From the NCBI GenBank assembly GCA_032158295.1, contig CM063254.1, positions 3,759,538 through 3,823,537 of the forward strand: a DNA stretch of 64,000 nucleotides, read 5' to 3'. The translations under genes were made by a program, and so were the position numbers. Positions 36,093-47,933 of the stretch are shown here, piece after piece (position 1 is the first letter of the stretch; each line of letters begins with the position of its first letter). The notes under the pieces are model-generated. The model searched no databases. It was not told the origin of the DNA and saw only the letters and a program-made list of their open reading frames with translations. The stretch comes from Pycnopodia helianthoides. Lineage: Eukaryota > Echinodermata > Asteroidea > Forcipulatida > Asteriidae.

Positions 36093-36686
36093 CGAATTCC
36101 ATGAAAGCACGATACACCGAGAGCCCAATCAACCTCCGAAGTGGCCTTGCAGCATCTTCCCCGACAAAAATGACCGGTTACTCGGGTTTGACTGACAACT
36201 TCTAGCATTACTGGTGGCACATTTCACAGCCGGGACGTTACTTGGCTTAATTTAGGCAATATAAATGAAATTGAGTTTGGCTACGGCTTGATCACCACTA
36301 GGGGTCAGATTTCACAACTGTGAAAATTCATGAGGAATGGCTACCGGGCCTGGGTTCCCCCTTATTCTAGACCAAGAACCTCCCACACGTTAGAGGAAGA
36401 GGCTTGAAGACTCTGTGTACCACCAGAAATACACAACTACAAGTATGGACATAATGTGGACTATATTTTTCTCCGTTTTGGTGATTGCTTTATCTCTTTC
36501 AAGGAAACTTTGAAGGCTCAATGAGATTTTGGGAAAACCTTGAAATCAAGAAAACAATTCTAAGAAATCACAAGCCTGCTGCACCATGAATTTCTGTCAA
36601 CAAGTCGCTATAACCAAGGACGCAAATAACCAATAGCCGATATCACAGGGCCGGGCAGCGCCGCAGTCAGATTCAGTACTGCCTCG
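36093..36686 (-). promoter_or_regulatory. Presumed 5' flank of the unrecognised gene
   Basis: About 600 bp between the candidate ATG and a family B MITE. I see no clear TATA box or other defining promoter motif. Confidence 0.2.
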
Positions 36687-37074
36687 TTAAAGGCACTGGA
36701 CACTATTGGTAATTACTCAAAATAATTGTTAGCATAAAAACTCACTTGGTAACGAGCAATGGAGAGCTGTTGATAGTATAAAACATTGTAAGAAACGGCT
36801 CCCTCTGAAGTAACGTAGTTTTTGAGAAAGAAGTAATTTCTCAGTAAAATATTTGAATTGATTTTGAGACCTCATGCGTGAGGTCTCGAAATCAAGCATC
36901 TGAAAGCACACAACTTCGTGTGGCAAGGGTGTTTTTTCTTCCATTATTATCTCGCAACTTCGACGACCAATTGAGTTCAAATTTTCACAGGTTTGTTATT
37001 TTGTGCATATGTTGAGATACACCAAGTGAGAAGACTGGTCTTTGACAATTACCAAAGGTGTCCAGTGTCTTTAA
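36687..37074 (+). mobile_element. TTAA-bounded MITE, family B (copy 2)
   Basis: Complete, TTAAAGGCACTGGACAC to GTGTCCAGTGTCTTTAA. It lies in the short interval between the PACRGL 3' end and the downstream gene's start. Confidence 0.95.
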
Positions 37075-37328
37075 AGGACGACTTGACCCGACAACCATTT
37101 TTTCGACTGTATGGACTTAAAAACTAACTAACTGCACAGACTTGTCAATATCTTATGTACGATTTGAGAACTTGTGGTCACCCATGCGCTATATCAACTG
37201 TAGAATTTGATATCAATAAAAAGGCACACGATATCCAATATGGATGCCGTCTCCAGTCTCAAACTGCATACATTTGCATAAATTAACAACAAAGATGGTG
37301 GCGCACTGATAAAAACACTCCGAGGATG

Positions 37329-37338
37329 TTTATTTATT
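37329..37338 (-). terminator. Likely PACRGL polyadenylation signal
   Basis: Minus strand reads AATAAATAAA, two overlapping AATAAA hexamers, 129-138 bases past the stop codon. It is the first such signal after the PACRGL stop. Cleavage is expected 10-30 bases further on. Confidence 0.6.
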
Positions 37339-37466
37339 GTGATGCGTCCAAAGGCGATTTACTGTCAACTCAAACTCCCCCCCGATCTATTTACACAGCT
37401 GCTGTATTGCACACATTATTTACACCGGATGACCTTTGACATTTAGATGACCTCTCTGGGGGTCAA

Positions 37467-37520
37467 TCATATGACGGAGGAATATGTTGGTATCTTGGAC
37501 TTGATGATGGCTTGGCTTTC
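37467..37520 (-). CDS. PACRGL: PACRGL exon 7 (C-terminal, residues 218-234)
   Basis: Acceptor CTTTTTCTCCTGACTAG precedes GAAAGCCAAGCC. The exon is entered in phase 0 and encodes ESQAIIKSKIPTYSSVI before TGA at 37467-37469. The IIKSKIPTY block matches the end of vertebrate PACRGL as I remember it (there followed by CSICC), so this terminus differs in its last residues. This closes a 234-residue protein, close to the roughly 250 residues I recall for the human protein. Confidence 0.93.
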   Translation of the reverse strand, partial: ESQAIIKSKIPTYSSVI

Positions 37521-40097
37521 CTAGTCAGGAGAAAAAGAGAAAAGATAACAACATTATCAGTTTCCCCAAGGTGAGTTTTGTAAATCGATTATGTTTAGAG
37601 GGAGAGTAAATTGGCAAATTAAGGTCACTCCGTCCATTTAAATTGTGAACTAATTAGATTGGATAAAAGGGCAGCGTACGTAGGTATTGGTTTTTGAAGT
37701 GACGTCAAATTTAATAAAACCATTACGTTTCACCTGAAGTGACATCATCTTTAACAAACCAAAGGCTTGGTATTCGGTACATAAAAACACAATCTATTTA
37801 TTTTTTAATATACACTTGAAGCAATTTTGAGATATGGTGGACACAATAGTATGACACTGTCACGTTTTGGTAAATCTGTCGGTATACACCGAAAAACCAA
37901 ACAGTGCACTCGTGTCAACCATATCTCAAAAAAGACTAATTCTTTTCCATAAAAAAAATCATTAAAGTCCACCGGGTCACTGGATTTCAGAAAAGGACAG
38001 TATAATTTCCCCCGAGGCCTCCGCTTATTAATTTCGATTTGAACGAGTGAAAAGCAAACCACTGCCTTATTAATATATACTGTAATATATTGCAATGATC
38101 ATTCGGCGCCTCAGAAAAAAACAACCCAAACATGTCTGTCTAAGTAAATACGAATGTGACAGTCTATACCAACGTACAATAAAAACAAATGTAAGTGGTT
38201 GCTTATGGGATAGTGTAAATGCTGAACATTTTGCACCCTCCGGTGCAAAAGAAGAAGAATACAAATTTAATATTGAATTAGCGAATTCGAGACACTTTCA
38301 CATTTAGCTCGGGCTTCTTACGCAAGCTTTAGAGAACAAAATATCAGAGTTTAAGGTACGGCCAAAGTTAGCCAGAGGCCTTAAGAGAGCTGGTATTCCA
38401 AGCCCTTAGGTAGATGAATGCTCAGTTTAGCACTTATCAAATTTTCTTGACAGCTGATGAAATAGGTTTACACCAGACACATTAAGGGAGTTCCATTTGC
38501 GTAATGGTCACCGGTAGTAGGGTGGAATTGTGCACTGAATGCGCTATTTTAGGCCGGCTTAACAGGGAGCTAGACTGGGAGGCTAGCCTAAGGTACGACC
38601 TCCGTATGTTTACTCTCTTGGCCGGGGAGATTATGTTGGGACAGCTTGGCATCTGTGCTTCAATTAAGCATTATTGAATTTCTGCTGTTTGCAGATTGAT
38701 GGGTATATCCCTTTACCGTGCAGCCACCGTTTGGGTCTGGTACCCTGTGTTTTACTGCTATTGTGGACACCCATTCACACAATTCTAAAAAGGAGGCCAA
38801 ACTAAACTAGTTTCCGGCCAGGGCTTGGTTTGGTTGAGGGCTGAACAACATCAAACAATGAAAGAAAAATTGTGAGCTCTAATCATAGTATTAGTTACAG
38901 TATAAAACAGTATCAAACACATAGTTATTAGAGGAAGCTCGACAGCGCCCTCTCTGTCGGAGAATCAGACAGAAATATAATGTTTCTCAAAACCAGTGGC
39001 AACTACACAAAGGCACGACAGCTGTAAGGAAGGAAACTTGCATGTCTGACAAAGTGACATCTGCTAAGTTCAAATGACATACAGTGTAAGTGAAATATGT
39101 GATAAGATATACATTGGCATATCTCTCATGCAAACAAATAGCAAATGAAAATAAGCAACACTGCCATTTGTTACAAATGACAACAGTTACAATAACATGA
39201 TAGGTTACCAATGGCAATTCTTACAAATGATAACCAATGACAATTGAGATAAGGTAACATTGGCATATCTCATTTGGGATAATATATTGGCATCTCGCAC
39301 TAATAAAAACAGTAAAAAATGCGGAAAAAAGGTACACTGCATTTAGTACAAATAATAAAAATGACAATTGAGATAAGGTAATAATGGCATATCTCACAAA
39401 TGAAATCAATAGCAAAAGAAAATAGGAACACTGGCATTTGGTACAAATGACAATTGTGACAAATGTGAATAGGTAACATTGTCATATTTCACAAATGCCT
39501 AAAATATCAAATGAAAAGAGGTACGAAAACAGTGAAAAATGTGATAAAATAACATTGGCATATTTCACAATAAATGAAAACATTAGCAAACGAATATAGC
39601 TTACATTGCCATTTGATACAAATGACAACGGTTACAAATTGAGATTAGGTTACTAAATGGCAATTCCTACAAATTGCAACAATGACAAAAAAGATAAGGT
39701 GATAGTGGCATATCTTACAAATGAGAAAAAAGACGTGCAGGTAACATCAGTAATCAATGACAAAAGTGACAAATGAAACATGATAAAATTGGCATTGCTC
39801 ATCAATGACATTTCTTAGAAATGACCACAATGACTACGAGATACATGTATAAAGGTAATGTAGACAGCTCTTAAATATGACAATGACAACAGTTTTGGTG
39901 ACATTGTGTTTTCTTGCAAATGAAATCAGTGACAATTACATTAGGCAAAAGTGTATTTCTGGCAAAGACAAAAATGGCTAACGTGAACTGCCCTTGCCAA
40001 GTGGCTGCAGGAAAAATAGTGGATTTGTCAAAAAAGAATTGACAGTAATTGCGAAAGAGATTAAAGAACAATGACACTCATTACAAGGCAATTTTAC
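37521..40097 (-). other. PACRGL intron 6
   Basis: GT-AG intron of 2.58 kb. It contains a plus-strand 70-codon frame at 38095-38307 with no splice support, and the dispersed tandem array at about 38985-40090. Confidence 0.85.
38985..40090. repeat. Degenerate tandem array, GGCATATCTCACAAATGA units
   Basis: Many imperfect units combining AACATTGGCATATCTCACAAATGA, ACAATGACAA and GATAAGGTAAC in variable order across about 1.1 kb, ending at the donor of exon 6. Unit boundaries are too degenerate for an exact period. Confidence 0.8.
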
Positions 40098-40178
40098 CTT
40101 TCCACAGGCCTGCTCTATCTGCTGCAACGCTGCTGTGACGAACTCCCGGTAATTCTTGTCCATCAGCTTCTTAGAAAG
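40098..40178 (-). CDS. PACRGL: PACRGL exon 6 (residues 191-217)
   Basis: Acceptor CTTATTTTGATAG, donor GGAAAG|GTAAAATT, 81 bp and phase 0 at both ends. Encodes LSKKLMDKNYREFVTAALQQ followed by IEQACGK. The SKKLMDK..RE segment and the following helix with LE/IEQ match the vertebrate family strongly. It forms part of the C-terminal helical repeats of the PACRG-type armadillo-like fold. Confidence 0.96.
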
Positions 40179-40205
40179 CTATCAAAATAAGGACAGAAAA
40201 AAATT

Positions 40206-40500
40206 CTTCAAAGGGAAGGTACCAATTGGTAATCTCTCTAAAAATTAATGGCAATAAAAACTGACTTGGTTATAAGTACAGCAACTTTCGATAGTATAAA
40301 GCATTTTGAGAATTATTTCAATTCAAAATAATGTGGATATGGAAAAATATGTCACTTTTTATCCCCCAAAGTTTGAATCTTCAGATCGTGTATTCCTAAT
40401 AGGGATTGTTCTTTATGCATGGACACATTCGCTGCGGATTTTGGCGATATTTCAAAAACGCAACCACCTTTTGAAATGAAATTTTCACAGGTTTTATTCT
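40206..40500 (+). mobile_element. Diverged MITE, same subfamily as 3254-3612
   Basis: Shares ATTGGTAATCTCTC, GGCAATAAAAACTGACTTGG, CAGCAACTTTCGATAGTA and AATGTGGATATGGAAAAATA with the 3.3-kb copy. Both ends are decayed. In PACRGL intron 5. Confidence 0.7.
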
Positions 40501-40560
40501 GATTAAAACAATCAAACAGTCCCAAAAACGGGTGCGCGCATGCAGTAATTGGGTTAGAGT

Positions 40561-40770
40561 TCATAATCCATGTTGTACAGCCACAGGCCTGCTTTGATCA
40601 TGATGACATAGCCCCTTTAAGCCTGATGTTAAAAAGATGTCTTTAAGAGAGATTTGAATGAGTCGGTAGAGGTAGCTTGACGGAAACGAAGAGGGAGATT
40701 GTTCCACTATGATGGTGCAACTACAGCAAAAGCACATTGGCCATAGCAAGTTATGTAAGTGGACTAACAG
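40561..40770 (-). pseudogene. Non-LTR retrotransposon ORF2 C-terminal fragment
   Basis: Minus strand reads CAFAVVAPS, a stop, then WNNLPLRFRQATSTDSFKSL and LKTSF. This is the AP..WN.LP..R...S...FK..LKT tail of LINE reverse transcriptases, already with a stop codon in it. Same strand as PACRGL, inside intron 5. Confidence 0.75.
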
Positions 40771-41100
40771 CAACTTGAAACTGAGAATTTTATGACGGTT
40801 GTAAATTGAAATTACAAGACAAAAGACAAACCACTTTCTTTTTCCTTTAACCATGAAAACATAAATACAATCAAACTGTCGTACACACTTCTTTAAAGAT
40901 CGGGGTACCAAGGAAGTTTGACTAAAACATAACTGGAGAATTAGCCGATGGATTTTCCTTGGATAGGAGAAAATTGAAAAATGTCCGGAACATTCTTTGT
41001 TACTCTTCTCTTTCAATCGAAATACTCTGATGATTGATTAAATTTTCAGCAAAATTAATCAAATGTCAATCCAGTTGAAATGTTTTCCATCTGTTTTTGA

Positions 41101-41129
41101 CACACACACACACACGCACACGCACACAT
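41101..41129. repeat. (CA)n microsatellite
   Basis: ACACAC with two ACG interruptions, in PACRGL intron 5. Confidence 0.9.
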
Positions 41130-41412
41130 AAAAAAGCACCAATAATTCAGAAGAAAATTAAAACCAATGCCATCTTGTCATGCTCTGAAAGAAATGTGAA
41201 ACCTTATTAAATTAAACTTTGTCAGCACAAAACCACGTTCAGCTGACAATGTCAAAGACTTCACTAGATAACGTTCAACATTCTTGAAAGAAATGAACTC
41301 GGATGCACGGAGAAACTAAGATGATTAAAACAAAACTGGAAAAAAATAACACGTATTTCCCAGTTAACTGATTTGATTAGACTGATTCTGCAAGGGTCGA
41401 AGCGTGAGGTCA

Positions 41413-41788
41413 TTAATGGCAGGATATACTTTTGGTAAATGGCAAAGACCAGTATCCTCACTTGGTGTATCCCAAGATATGCATCAATAACAAACTGTGA
41501 AAATTTGGTCTCAATTGGTCATCGAAGTTGAAAGAAAATAATAAAAGAGAAAACACCCTTGATGCATAGAATTGTGTGCTTTCAAATGCCTGAGACCTCA
41601 AGCCTGAGGCCTTTCTCAGATTCAAATATTTTAGGCAGAAATCACCTCTTTCTCAAAAACATTACTTCAAAAGGAGTCGTTTCTCACAACGTTTTATACT
41701 ATCAGCAGCTTTCAGTAGCTCTTTACCAAGTAAGTTTTTATGGTAATGTATTTCTTGAGTAACTACCAAAAGTATCCACTGCCTTTAA
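41413..41788 (-). mobile_element. TTAA-bounded MITE, family B (copy 3)
   Basis: Reverse copy. The right end CACTGCCTTTAA is good; the left end has decayed (TTAATGGCAGGATATACTTT). It keeps CTTGGTGTATCCCAAGATATG and the CCTCAAGCCTGAGGCC internal dyad. Confidence 0.85.
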
Positions 41789-42097
41789 ATAAAAAAAATA
41801 AAAAAATTGTTGCATCCTGGGGGATCAGCTGAAAAGTGTGTACAAAACAAATGGGAGCTGTTGCCAAAAAGTACAAACAAAAGAGGGACAAAAGACCTTG
41901 CATTGGCGTCATCACGCCGCCATCTTAGATATAAAACGATGATGAAACAATGGAAACGCACATCTTTCGTACACCCGGCGCACAGGATGGGCCAATAAGC
42001 TACCTTCTTTTTGTCCTCTAGCCGAGGGCACCATATGCAAATTATGTCATGTGCATAAGTTCTATATAGAGTTCCTCGATCGTAGGTGTTTACATAC

Positions 42098-42485
42098 AGA
42101 GCTCTGGAAGTGCAATCAAACTTATCGAGATCCTGAGGTAATTTATTGCAGGATGATGACATCATAAACGTAAGATGACATATCAGATGTTTTATCTCGT
42201 GATGACGACATCCCTGAACGTAGAAAGTCCTCTTCCCAAGATAATTTATCTTGTGTTCTCAACATGTTATCATCCCATAATGAATTATCTTGGGAAGTTG
42301 ACATGTAACTTTCATGATGTTGACATGCTAAATAAATTTTAATCGGGAAGACGACATCTCACTTGAGGATGTCGTCATCCCGAGATAAATCACCTCAGGA
42401 TGTCGTCTACGTTTATGATGTCATCATCCTGCAGTCAATTATCTCAGGATCTCAACATGTCGGATGGCACTTCCAGAGCTCCGTA
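42098..42485. mobile_element. Foldback element with internal GATGTCGTCATC dyads
   Basis: ACAGAGCTCTGGAAGTGC, ATCCTGAGGTAATT and GCAGGATGATGACATCATAAACGT at the left are mirrored at the right by ACGTTTATGATGTCATCATCCTGC, AATTATCTCAGGAT and GCACTTCCAGAGCTC. The roughly 240-bp centre is filled with smaller dyads (CTTGGGAAG, GATGTCGTCATCCCGAGATAA). It lies in PACRGL intron 5, 71 bp beyond the exon 5 donor. Confidence 0.92.
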
Positions 42486-42555
42486 GTTTACACACTTGTG
42501 TGAGTGAATTTGTTTTCATCACACTCAGCATTATAGAGTGCCGGATTCAACTTAC

Positions 42556-42663
42556 ATAACTGAGGACCGACTTGAGGTAGGAATTAAGCTGTGGACCCAC
42601 GGCCACGCTGAGGTGAACGAGTGATTCCACTGCTCCCTCGAAAACAGAGCCATTGGAGGATCC
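42556..42663 (-). CDS. PACRGL: PACRGL exon 5 (residues 155-190)
   Basis: Acceptor CTGTTTTTTACCTCAG, donor AGTTAT|GTAAGTTG, 108 bp, phase 0 at both ends. Encodes GSSNGSVFEGAVESLVHLSV then AVGPQLNSYLKSVLSY. The pattern VFE...L..L...VGP.LN..LK is the diagnostic helical-repeat segment of PACRGL. The preceding donor (TTG|GTAGGT at 47729) makes this copy one residue shorter at the junction than the vertebrate version. Confidence 0.95.
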
Positions 42664-43004
42664 CTGAGGTAAAAAACAGGCAAGGGATAAAAAAAACCTC
42701 AATTATTTGGAGAACAAAAAACATATGTGAAGTAATTTTGCATTAGGGAAAAAGAACAATTTGATATGAATTATGTGTAAATAAAGAGAATCAGCACAAA
42801 GGCCAGTCTGAAATTTGGGGCATTTTCCAACTGCTGGGCTCTGGGCTCTGGCTCCAGTTTGATGTTAGAAACCTTGTACAAAATGCACACTGCTCTAACA
42901 TTGATTACGGAGCCTAAGCCATAGCCGGAGCCCAAGCCGAGGTTTGGAAAAGACCCTTCATCAAACGTGAAGGTTTTTGCAGTGAACAAATGAAAGATTT
43001 ACTT

Positions 43005-43440
43005 TTACAGGGGATAGAACCTCTACTCTACTGAGCTATCTAGCCCTACGATGGTACTGTCCTCTCCCCATTCTGTCAATATTTGTTTGGTGGTTGGTGG
43101 GGTGGGGGGGGGGGGGCTAGTCAGAAGCCATTCAACCCTTAACCTGCTGTATAGCCAGGGTTTAGAATACAACCTGGAAAGCCCCACAAGGGAGAACTGA
43201 CTATGTCAATTACTTTGGGTTGAACAAAGAAATTTTTGCTAGAGCGGGATTTGAACCTGCGCCATCCGATTAACATGCCAGCGCTCTACCAACTGACCAT
43301 CAAGCCCCGATGTTGGCTGTCTCCGTATCTTATCTTTGTTTGAGGGCGCCAGTCAGAAGCCATTTATTAGTCTGTAAACTGCCATATAACCAGTGATAAG
43401 CTTAGAATAAAAACTGGGAAGTAGCAGTAATGGGATCACT
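43005..43440 (-). mobile_element. Two tRNA-derived SINE units in tandem
   Basis: Minus strand has A-box-like GATGGTCAGTTGGTAGAGCG and B-box-like GGTTCAAATCCCGC at about 43242-43305, followed by a non-tRNA tail TTTCTTTGTTCAACCC. A second head, TAGATAGCTCAGTAGAGTAG, lies at about 43010-43055. Acceptor-stem ends do not pair, so these are not functional tRNA genes. In PACRGL intron 4. Confidence 0.75.
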
Positions 43441-43654
43441 TAGATGAGGACTTTTATTTCAAATACCAAAGAGGTATTAAAAACCACCAAGGAAACTGAC
43501 TGATCACAGCTGAACGGCTATTGACAATGATTGACAAACATAGGTGTTAACTCCCCATTTGAGACCATTGGAACTACTCCTCACTTCTTAAGCATGCTTA
43601 AAGATGAATTAGTATGGCATCATAGACCGCATATCAATTTACAAGGTCAACTTT

Positions 43655-44205
43655 GGCTTAGCTACTAAGTACAGTACAAATGAGAATAATGCTTATAAGG
43701 TGCTTTAATTTACAGGGAAAATCTTATTCATCATTGTTCATACGTAATTTTTTAATTCATTTTAAGTTGCTAAGCTACTTAGTACAACCAATAATAATGC
43801 TTAAGGTGGTTTAATTGACATGGAAATATCTTATTTTATTTATCATTGTTTAAAAATAAATTGTTAATTCTTTTTAAGCGCTAAGCTACTTAGTACAACC
43901 AATAATAATGCTTAAGGTGCTTTTACTTAAATGGACAATCTTATTTTATTCATCGATGTTTAGAATTTTTTGTAATTCTTGTTAATTCCCTAAGCTACTT
44001 AGTACGACCAAGAAAAATGCTTAAGGTGATTTAATTTTCATGGAAAATCTCGTTTTATTCATCATCTTTTAGAATCAATTTGTTTAATTCTTTTTAATTC
44101 GCTAAGCTGCTTAGTACAGCTGAGAATAATGCTTAAGGTGTTTTAACTTACTTATAAAATCTCATTTTAAATATTCATCATTATTTGGAAACATTTTTTA
44201 AACTC
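43655..44205. repeat. Tandem array, about 110-bp unit, five copies
   Basis: Each unit has CTAAGCTACTTAGTACAACC, then AATAATGCTTAAGGTG, then TTTAATT...ATGGAAAATCTTATTTTATTCATCA. Starts are near 43665, 43777, 43882, 43993 and 44104. AAGCTACTTAG is itself a near-palindrome. In PACRGL intron 4. Confidence 0.9.
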
Positions 44206-44699
44206 TGAACAAAGAGAAGTTGTTACATACAGTATGTAAGTCTCATTTTATGGGGGTGAGGTCATTTGTTGCCACAGTAGGTCCTTATTACAATTTATAT
44301 GGGTTTCATATTGCTTCTGCATATTTTGGAGCTCCTGGTAAAGAGAGTTCATGGATGAAGAGTGGTTTCCAAAGTAATTGTTTGGCAAAAATAAACACGA
44401 TTAATCAATCGTCTTGACCATTAATGAGCTTCAACTCCTTGAGTTATTGAAACATCAAATATGAATGCAAATTAAAGTGAAATTAAAAGGTGGTCAGGTG
44501 CGGCAAATTTAACACACTCTGTTACGTTTAGTGCTGATCTATTTTTAGGCCCGACTGATGCTGCACTATAAATGTCACGGTTGCCCTGTTATGATGGATT
44601 AACGGAGTCGCCGTTTTAACACTTTCTAATGAAGATCTAATCAAGCAAACCCAAAGAGGTTCAGTTTGTTTATGCAGGCAAAAAGCAATAGCCAGCCAG

Positions 44700-45310
44700 C
44701 CACCCCCCCCCCACCCCCTTCCAGGACCAAATTTTATAGAGCTGGTAAACAGTGGCAAAGCACAAAAAAATGTTGCTTACCAGAATAAGGTTACCAGCCT
44801 AATCAAACATTCCAAAGAGGCTATGTTTATAAGGCGGCAAAAAGCAATAAACATCCCCTCCCCTCCAGCTTCCTATTAATAAGAACCGATGTCACAGAAC
44901 CAACTTAGATTGGTTTTTTTTAAGCACAAAAAGTGGCTGAGCAAAAACAATTTTTGCTTGCTAGATTAAGGTTACCAGCCAAAATACCACTGTTTGTGAC
45001 TGGTTTCCTACTTATTTTTTTTTGCTAAACAGAAGGTGGTTAAACAGCTCTTTGAAATTGGGCCTAGGCAGTGGTACCATACCAGCTAATCAAACAGTCA
45101 TTACCCCTCCCCCCCCCCCCAAGAATGATCAGGGCCTAGCATAATCAAGCCACTACAAACACATCAGAGGACTACAATTACCATACATCAAATGGAATGT
45201 GTATTGGTTGGTTTGTGACTGGTTCTCCTGCAAACTGTTTTTTTCTTAGCAGGCAACTTGCCCTATACTAGCAAAATTTTCTGCTAACAGCAGCTTTTGA
45301 AATTGAGCCC
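44700..45310. repeat. Decayed copies of the GGGCCCAATTTCATAGAGCTG family
   Basis: Fragments with AAATTTTATAGAGCTGGTAA, GCTTACCAGAATAAGGTTAC, TTGTGACTGGT and TTTGAAATTGRGCC recur several times. Interspersed C runs (44702-44716, 45109-45120) are typical of these regions. Confidence 0.55.
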
Positions 45311-46082
45311 GGGAGCTTGTATTGCAACCAACTGATTAAAACAGGCATTTGTTTGCAATTTTTTCAACCAAACCAATGCATATATAAAACTGGACTAGAA
45401 CACACAGGCGATTGAGGTCAGGTTGGACTGCCTTAAAAGGGGGAGGAGTTGAGATGGGGGGCCAGGCACAAACCAAGATGCAATTTAATCCCATTAAACA
45501 CCTCATACCCTATACCTATCTAATCACTCAAACTCTAATGACCCTTCTTTAGATTTTGGCAATTCACCTGGAGGGGGAGAGGGGAGGGGATGTCAGGGGG
45601 GGGGGGGGTCTGGATCAAAATGTGTAATCACTCTGCGGATCTAACCGGATTACGTGTTGATTAGACTTGAATCTGATTGAATTCTGCACTCCAAGGGGCC
45701 GTGGTGGGAGTTTAAAAGCTAGGTTAAACGAACAATAAAGTACCTGTCAATTTCTCACGTAAATCTTGTCGAAGAAGATTAGAAAGATAATTGCAGGAAC
45801 AGATTCAGGAGAAGTGATTGGCCATTTAAGTGATATCGCAAGCCTTTCTACTAGTACATTGTAGCTCGTAAGCGATGTTTCAACCTATCTGGCTCGTCAT
45901 CTACAGTGCTTACAAACAGGGATGAGACTTGGCAAATGTGAAAATTCCTGAAAATGGCTTGTGGCCTGGATTCCCTATTTAGACCTTTATCAAGGGGGAG
46001 CCATCTTCATTGTTGTCCCATTAATATCAATGTAACCAAACCGAGGCTGGAAGGACAAATCTTTTATCGGGCGCGGAGGTCA

Positions 46083-46275
46083 GGGCCCAATTTCATCGAG
46101 CTGTTAAGCACAAAAAGTAGCTAAGCACAACAAAATTATGCTTACCAGAATAAAGGTTACCAGCCAAAATAGCATGTCTCATGTACAATCTGTGACTGGT
46201 ATCCTGCATTCTTTTGCTTAGCAGGAAATTTTCAAGCACTGTTTTCTGCTTAAGGGCTCTATGAAATTGAGCCCT
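46083..46275. mobile_element. MITE with CAGGGCCCAATTTCAT ends (short type)
   Basis: CAGGGCCCAATTTCATCGAG at the left and ATGAAATTGAGCCCTG at the right are inverted. The interior has AGCACAAAAAGTAGCTAAGC, GCTTACCAGAATAAAGGTTA and GTGACTGGTATCCTGC. Further copies are at 50940-51139 (reverse) and 61800-61967. Confidence 0.9.
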
Positions 46276-47729
46276 GCTATCAAAACAAGGTTTACTGTTA
46301 GCTACATTGTATGGAACAGCACAGGCAGTTTTCTATTACTTGAAATGAAAACCATCCACCCCAATTTCAAAGAAAATATATAAATTTTCAATCATCTAAA
46401 TGGCCCCTTGGTGCAGAAACCTTTTAAAAATAAATAATATCAACAAACCATTTGTGACAATAATAATAATTTGCAAAATGCAGAATGCTTTCCACGTTTT
46501 TTAATAAACAGAGTTGTGATTGCTTTAACTCTGTCACCCCGGGCACTAAGAGAAACCATCCTAAAGTGTGGTTGATCAAATCTCGTAAAAAGAACTTTCC
46601 AATATTCTACTTCCGACGAATTATACTAAAAGCCCAAGGAACTTTCCCTCAAATTTTCCCTGACAAATTTGTTTCATTGAAAGCAGTTTGGGGCAAACTT
46701 CTTTTACCTTAGGCTCATCCTTTTGACCTGATTACATAGAAGAACTGTCAGCAGAATCTTAATGTGAGGTCGACACATAATTATGTATTTTTATGCATAT
46801 GTGCACAGCCACAATCATGGGTACACTTTTTGTTACAAAGACACCAAATGAACAACACATAAATATTGAGTAACTCTTTGCAGATCTTGTATTCGACAAA
46901 CTCAAGTACTTTCTACTCTTCATTCACACAGCGCTAGTTAATTAATTTACAAACAACATTGAAATAACTGTTACATCACTGGTTTTCAAACTGTTGTTCA
47001 TAACGGGACACGAAAAAAATGTGTACCCACGATTGTAGCTGTGCTATGGAACTATTTATTTATTTATTTGATTATTTTATTAACTTATCTTTTCTAAAAT
47101 CAATTCTTAACATTTACGTATTATTATTTCTAAATTTGAAGACTCAGTTATTTTTATTTTCCCTTTCCTGTAATTGGTGGTAAGTCTTCTGTTGGTTTGG
47201 ACAATGATTAAATAAATATCACCATAGATTACCATAATCTTATATCACAAATAAAGGCTTCGTGACAGTGAAGTTATAGCTGATTTAAAAGGCATTCCAA
47301 TTTCTTGCGCCCAAAAATTTATACTTTTTGGGGGGAGGGGGAGACTTCTCTTAATTATTTTCTCTTTCCCTGAGTAAGAGAAGTTTGGTCCCAACATTTC
47401 AACTAGTCTGCTCAAGTGATGTTGTAAGCTTTGCATGGTGTGGATTATAAGAAAAACTATAGTAGTAACTTGTGGGTCCAACCATGTACAAAACTCTTCT
47501 GGGAGAATTGTTCATTTTGACAAGAATCGGTGTGGCATCGATTAAAAAAAAAGAGTATATTCTGTTCGTATACTGCAAATTGTTCGAAATGTTGAGACCA
47601 CATCGGTTCTTCTCAGAACCAACACTTCTCTAAAAAAGAATTTTGTTGTACCCGCAAGTTTACTACTATGGATAGTTTTTCTTGGCCTGCTAAAATTATA
47701 TTTGTGTAAAGCAACACATTGTTACCTAC
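46276..47729. other. Distal part of PACRGL intron 4, nothing else supported
   Basis: AT-rich. The frame at 46485-46712 is not splice-supported. A foldback relative with CGGTTCTTCTCAGAACCAAC lies at about 47602-47670. Confidence 0.5.
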
Positions 47730-47864
47730 CAACGCAGTCCGGAGTGGCACAATAATCCTTGGTAAGACAGTCAGTGCCTTGCTACTGGCGTCAGAAACCT
47801 CCAGTAGTTCCTTGAATCCTTGCCGTGCAACAAACTGGTATGGATGCTTGAATTCTTGCAAACC
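47730..47864 (-). CDS. PACRGL: PACRGL exon 4 (residues 110-154)
   Basis: Acceptor CAATCTTATTTGGCAG, donor GCGTTG|GTAGGTAAC, 135 bp, phase 0. A second GT four bases on (GTAG|GTAACA) would leave the wrong phase for exon 5, so the first is used. Encodes GLQEFKHPYQFVARQGFKEL, then LEVSDASSKALTVLPRIIVP and LRTAL. The HPY.FV...GF.ELL and LP..I.PLR.AL patterns are the family's central helical repeats. Confidence 0.96.
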
Positions 47865-47933
47865 CTGCCAAATAAGATTGCATTATCTTAACATAAATGC
47901 AACGATGGCAGCAGACAAACCAGGTGTCGATTT

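Noticed and set aside
38095..38307. 70-aa plus-strand frame in PACRGL intron 6
   Set aside because: Reads smoothly and starts with ATG, but has no homology I recognise, no splice context and a high chance expectation.
43240..43312. tRNA gene on the minus strand
   Set aside because: A and B boxes are present but the acceptor-stem ends do not pair and a SINE tail follows; treated as SINE.
47721..47729. Alternative exon 4 donor at GTAG|GTAACA
   Set aside because: It would leave one extra base and put exon 5 out of frame.
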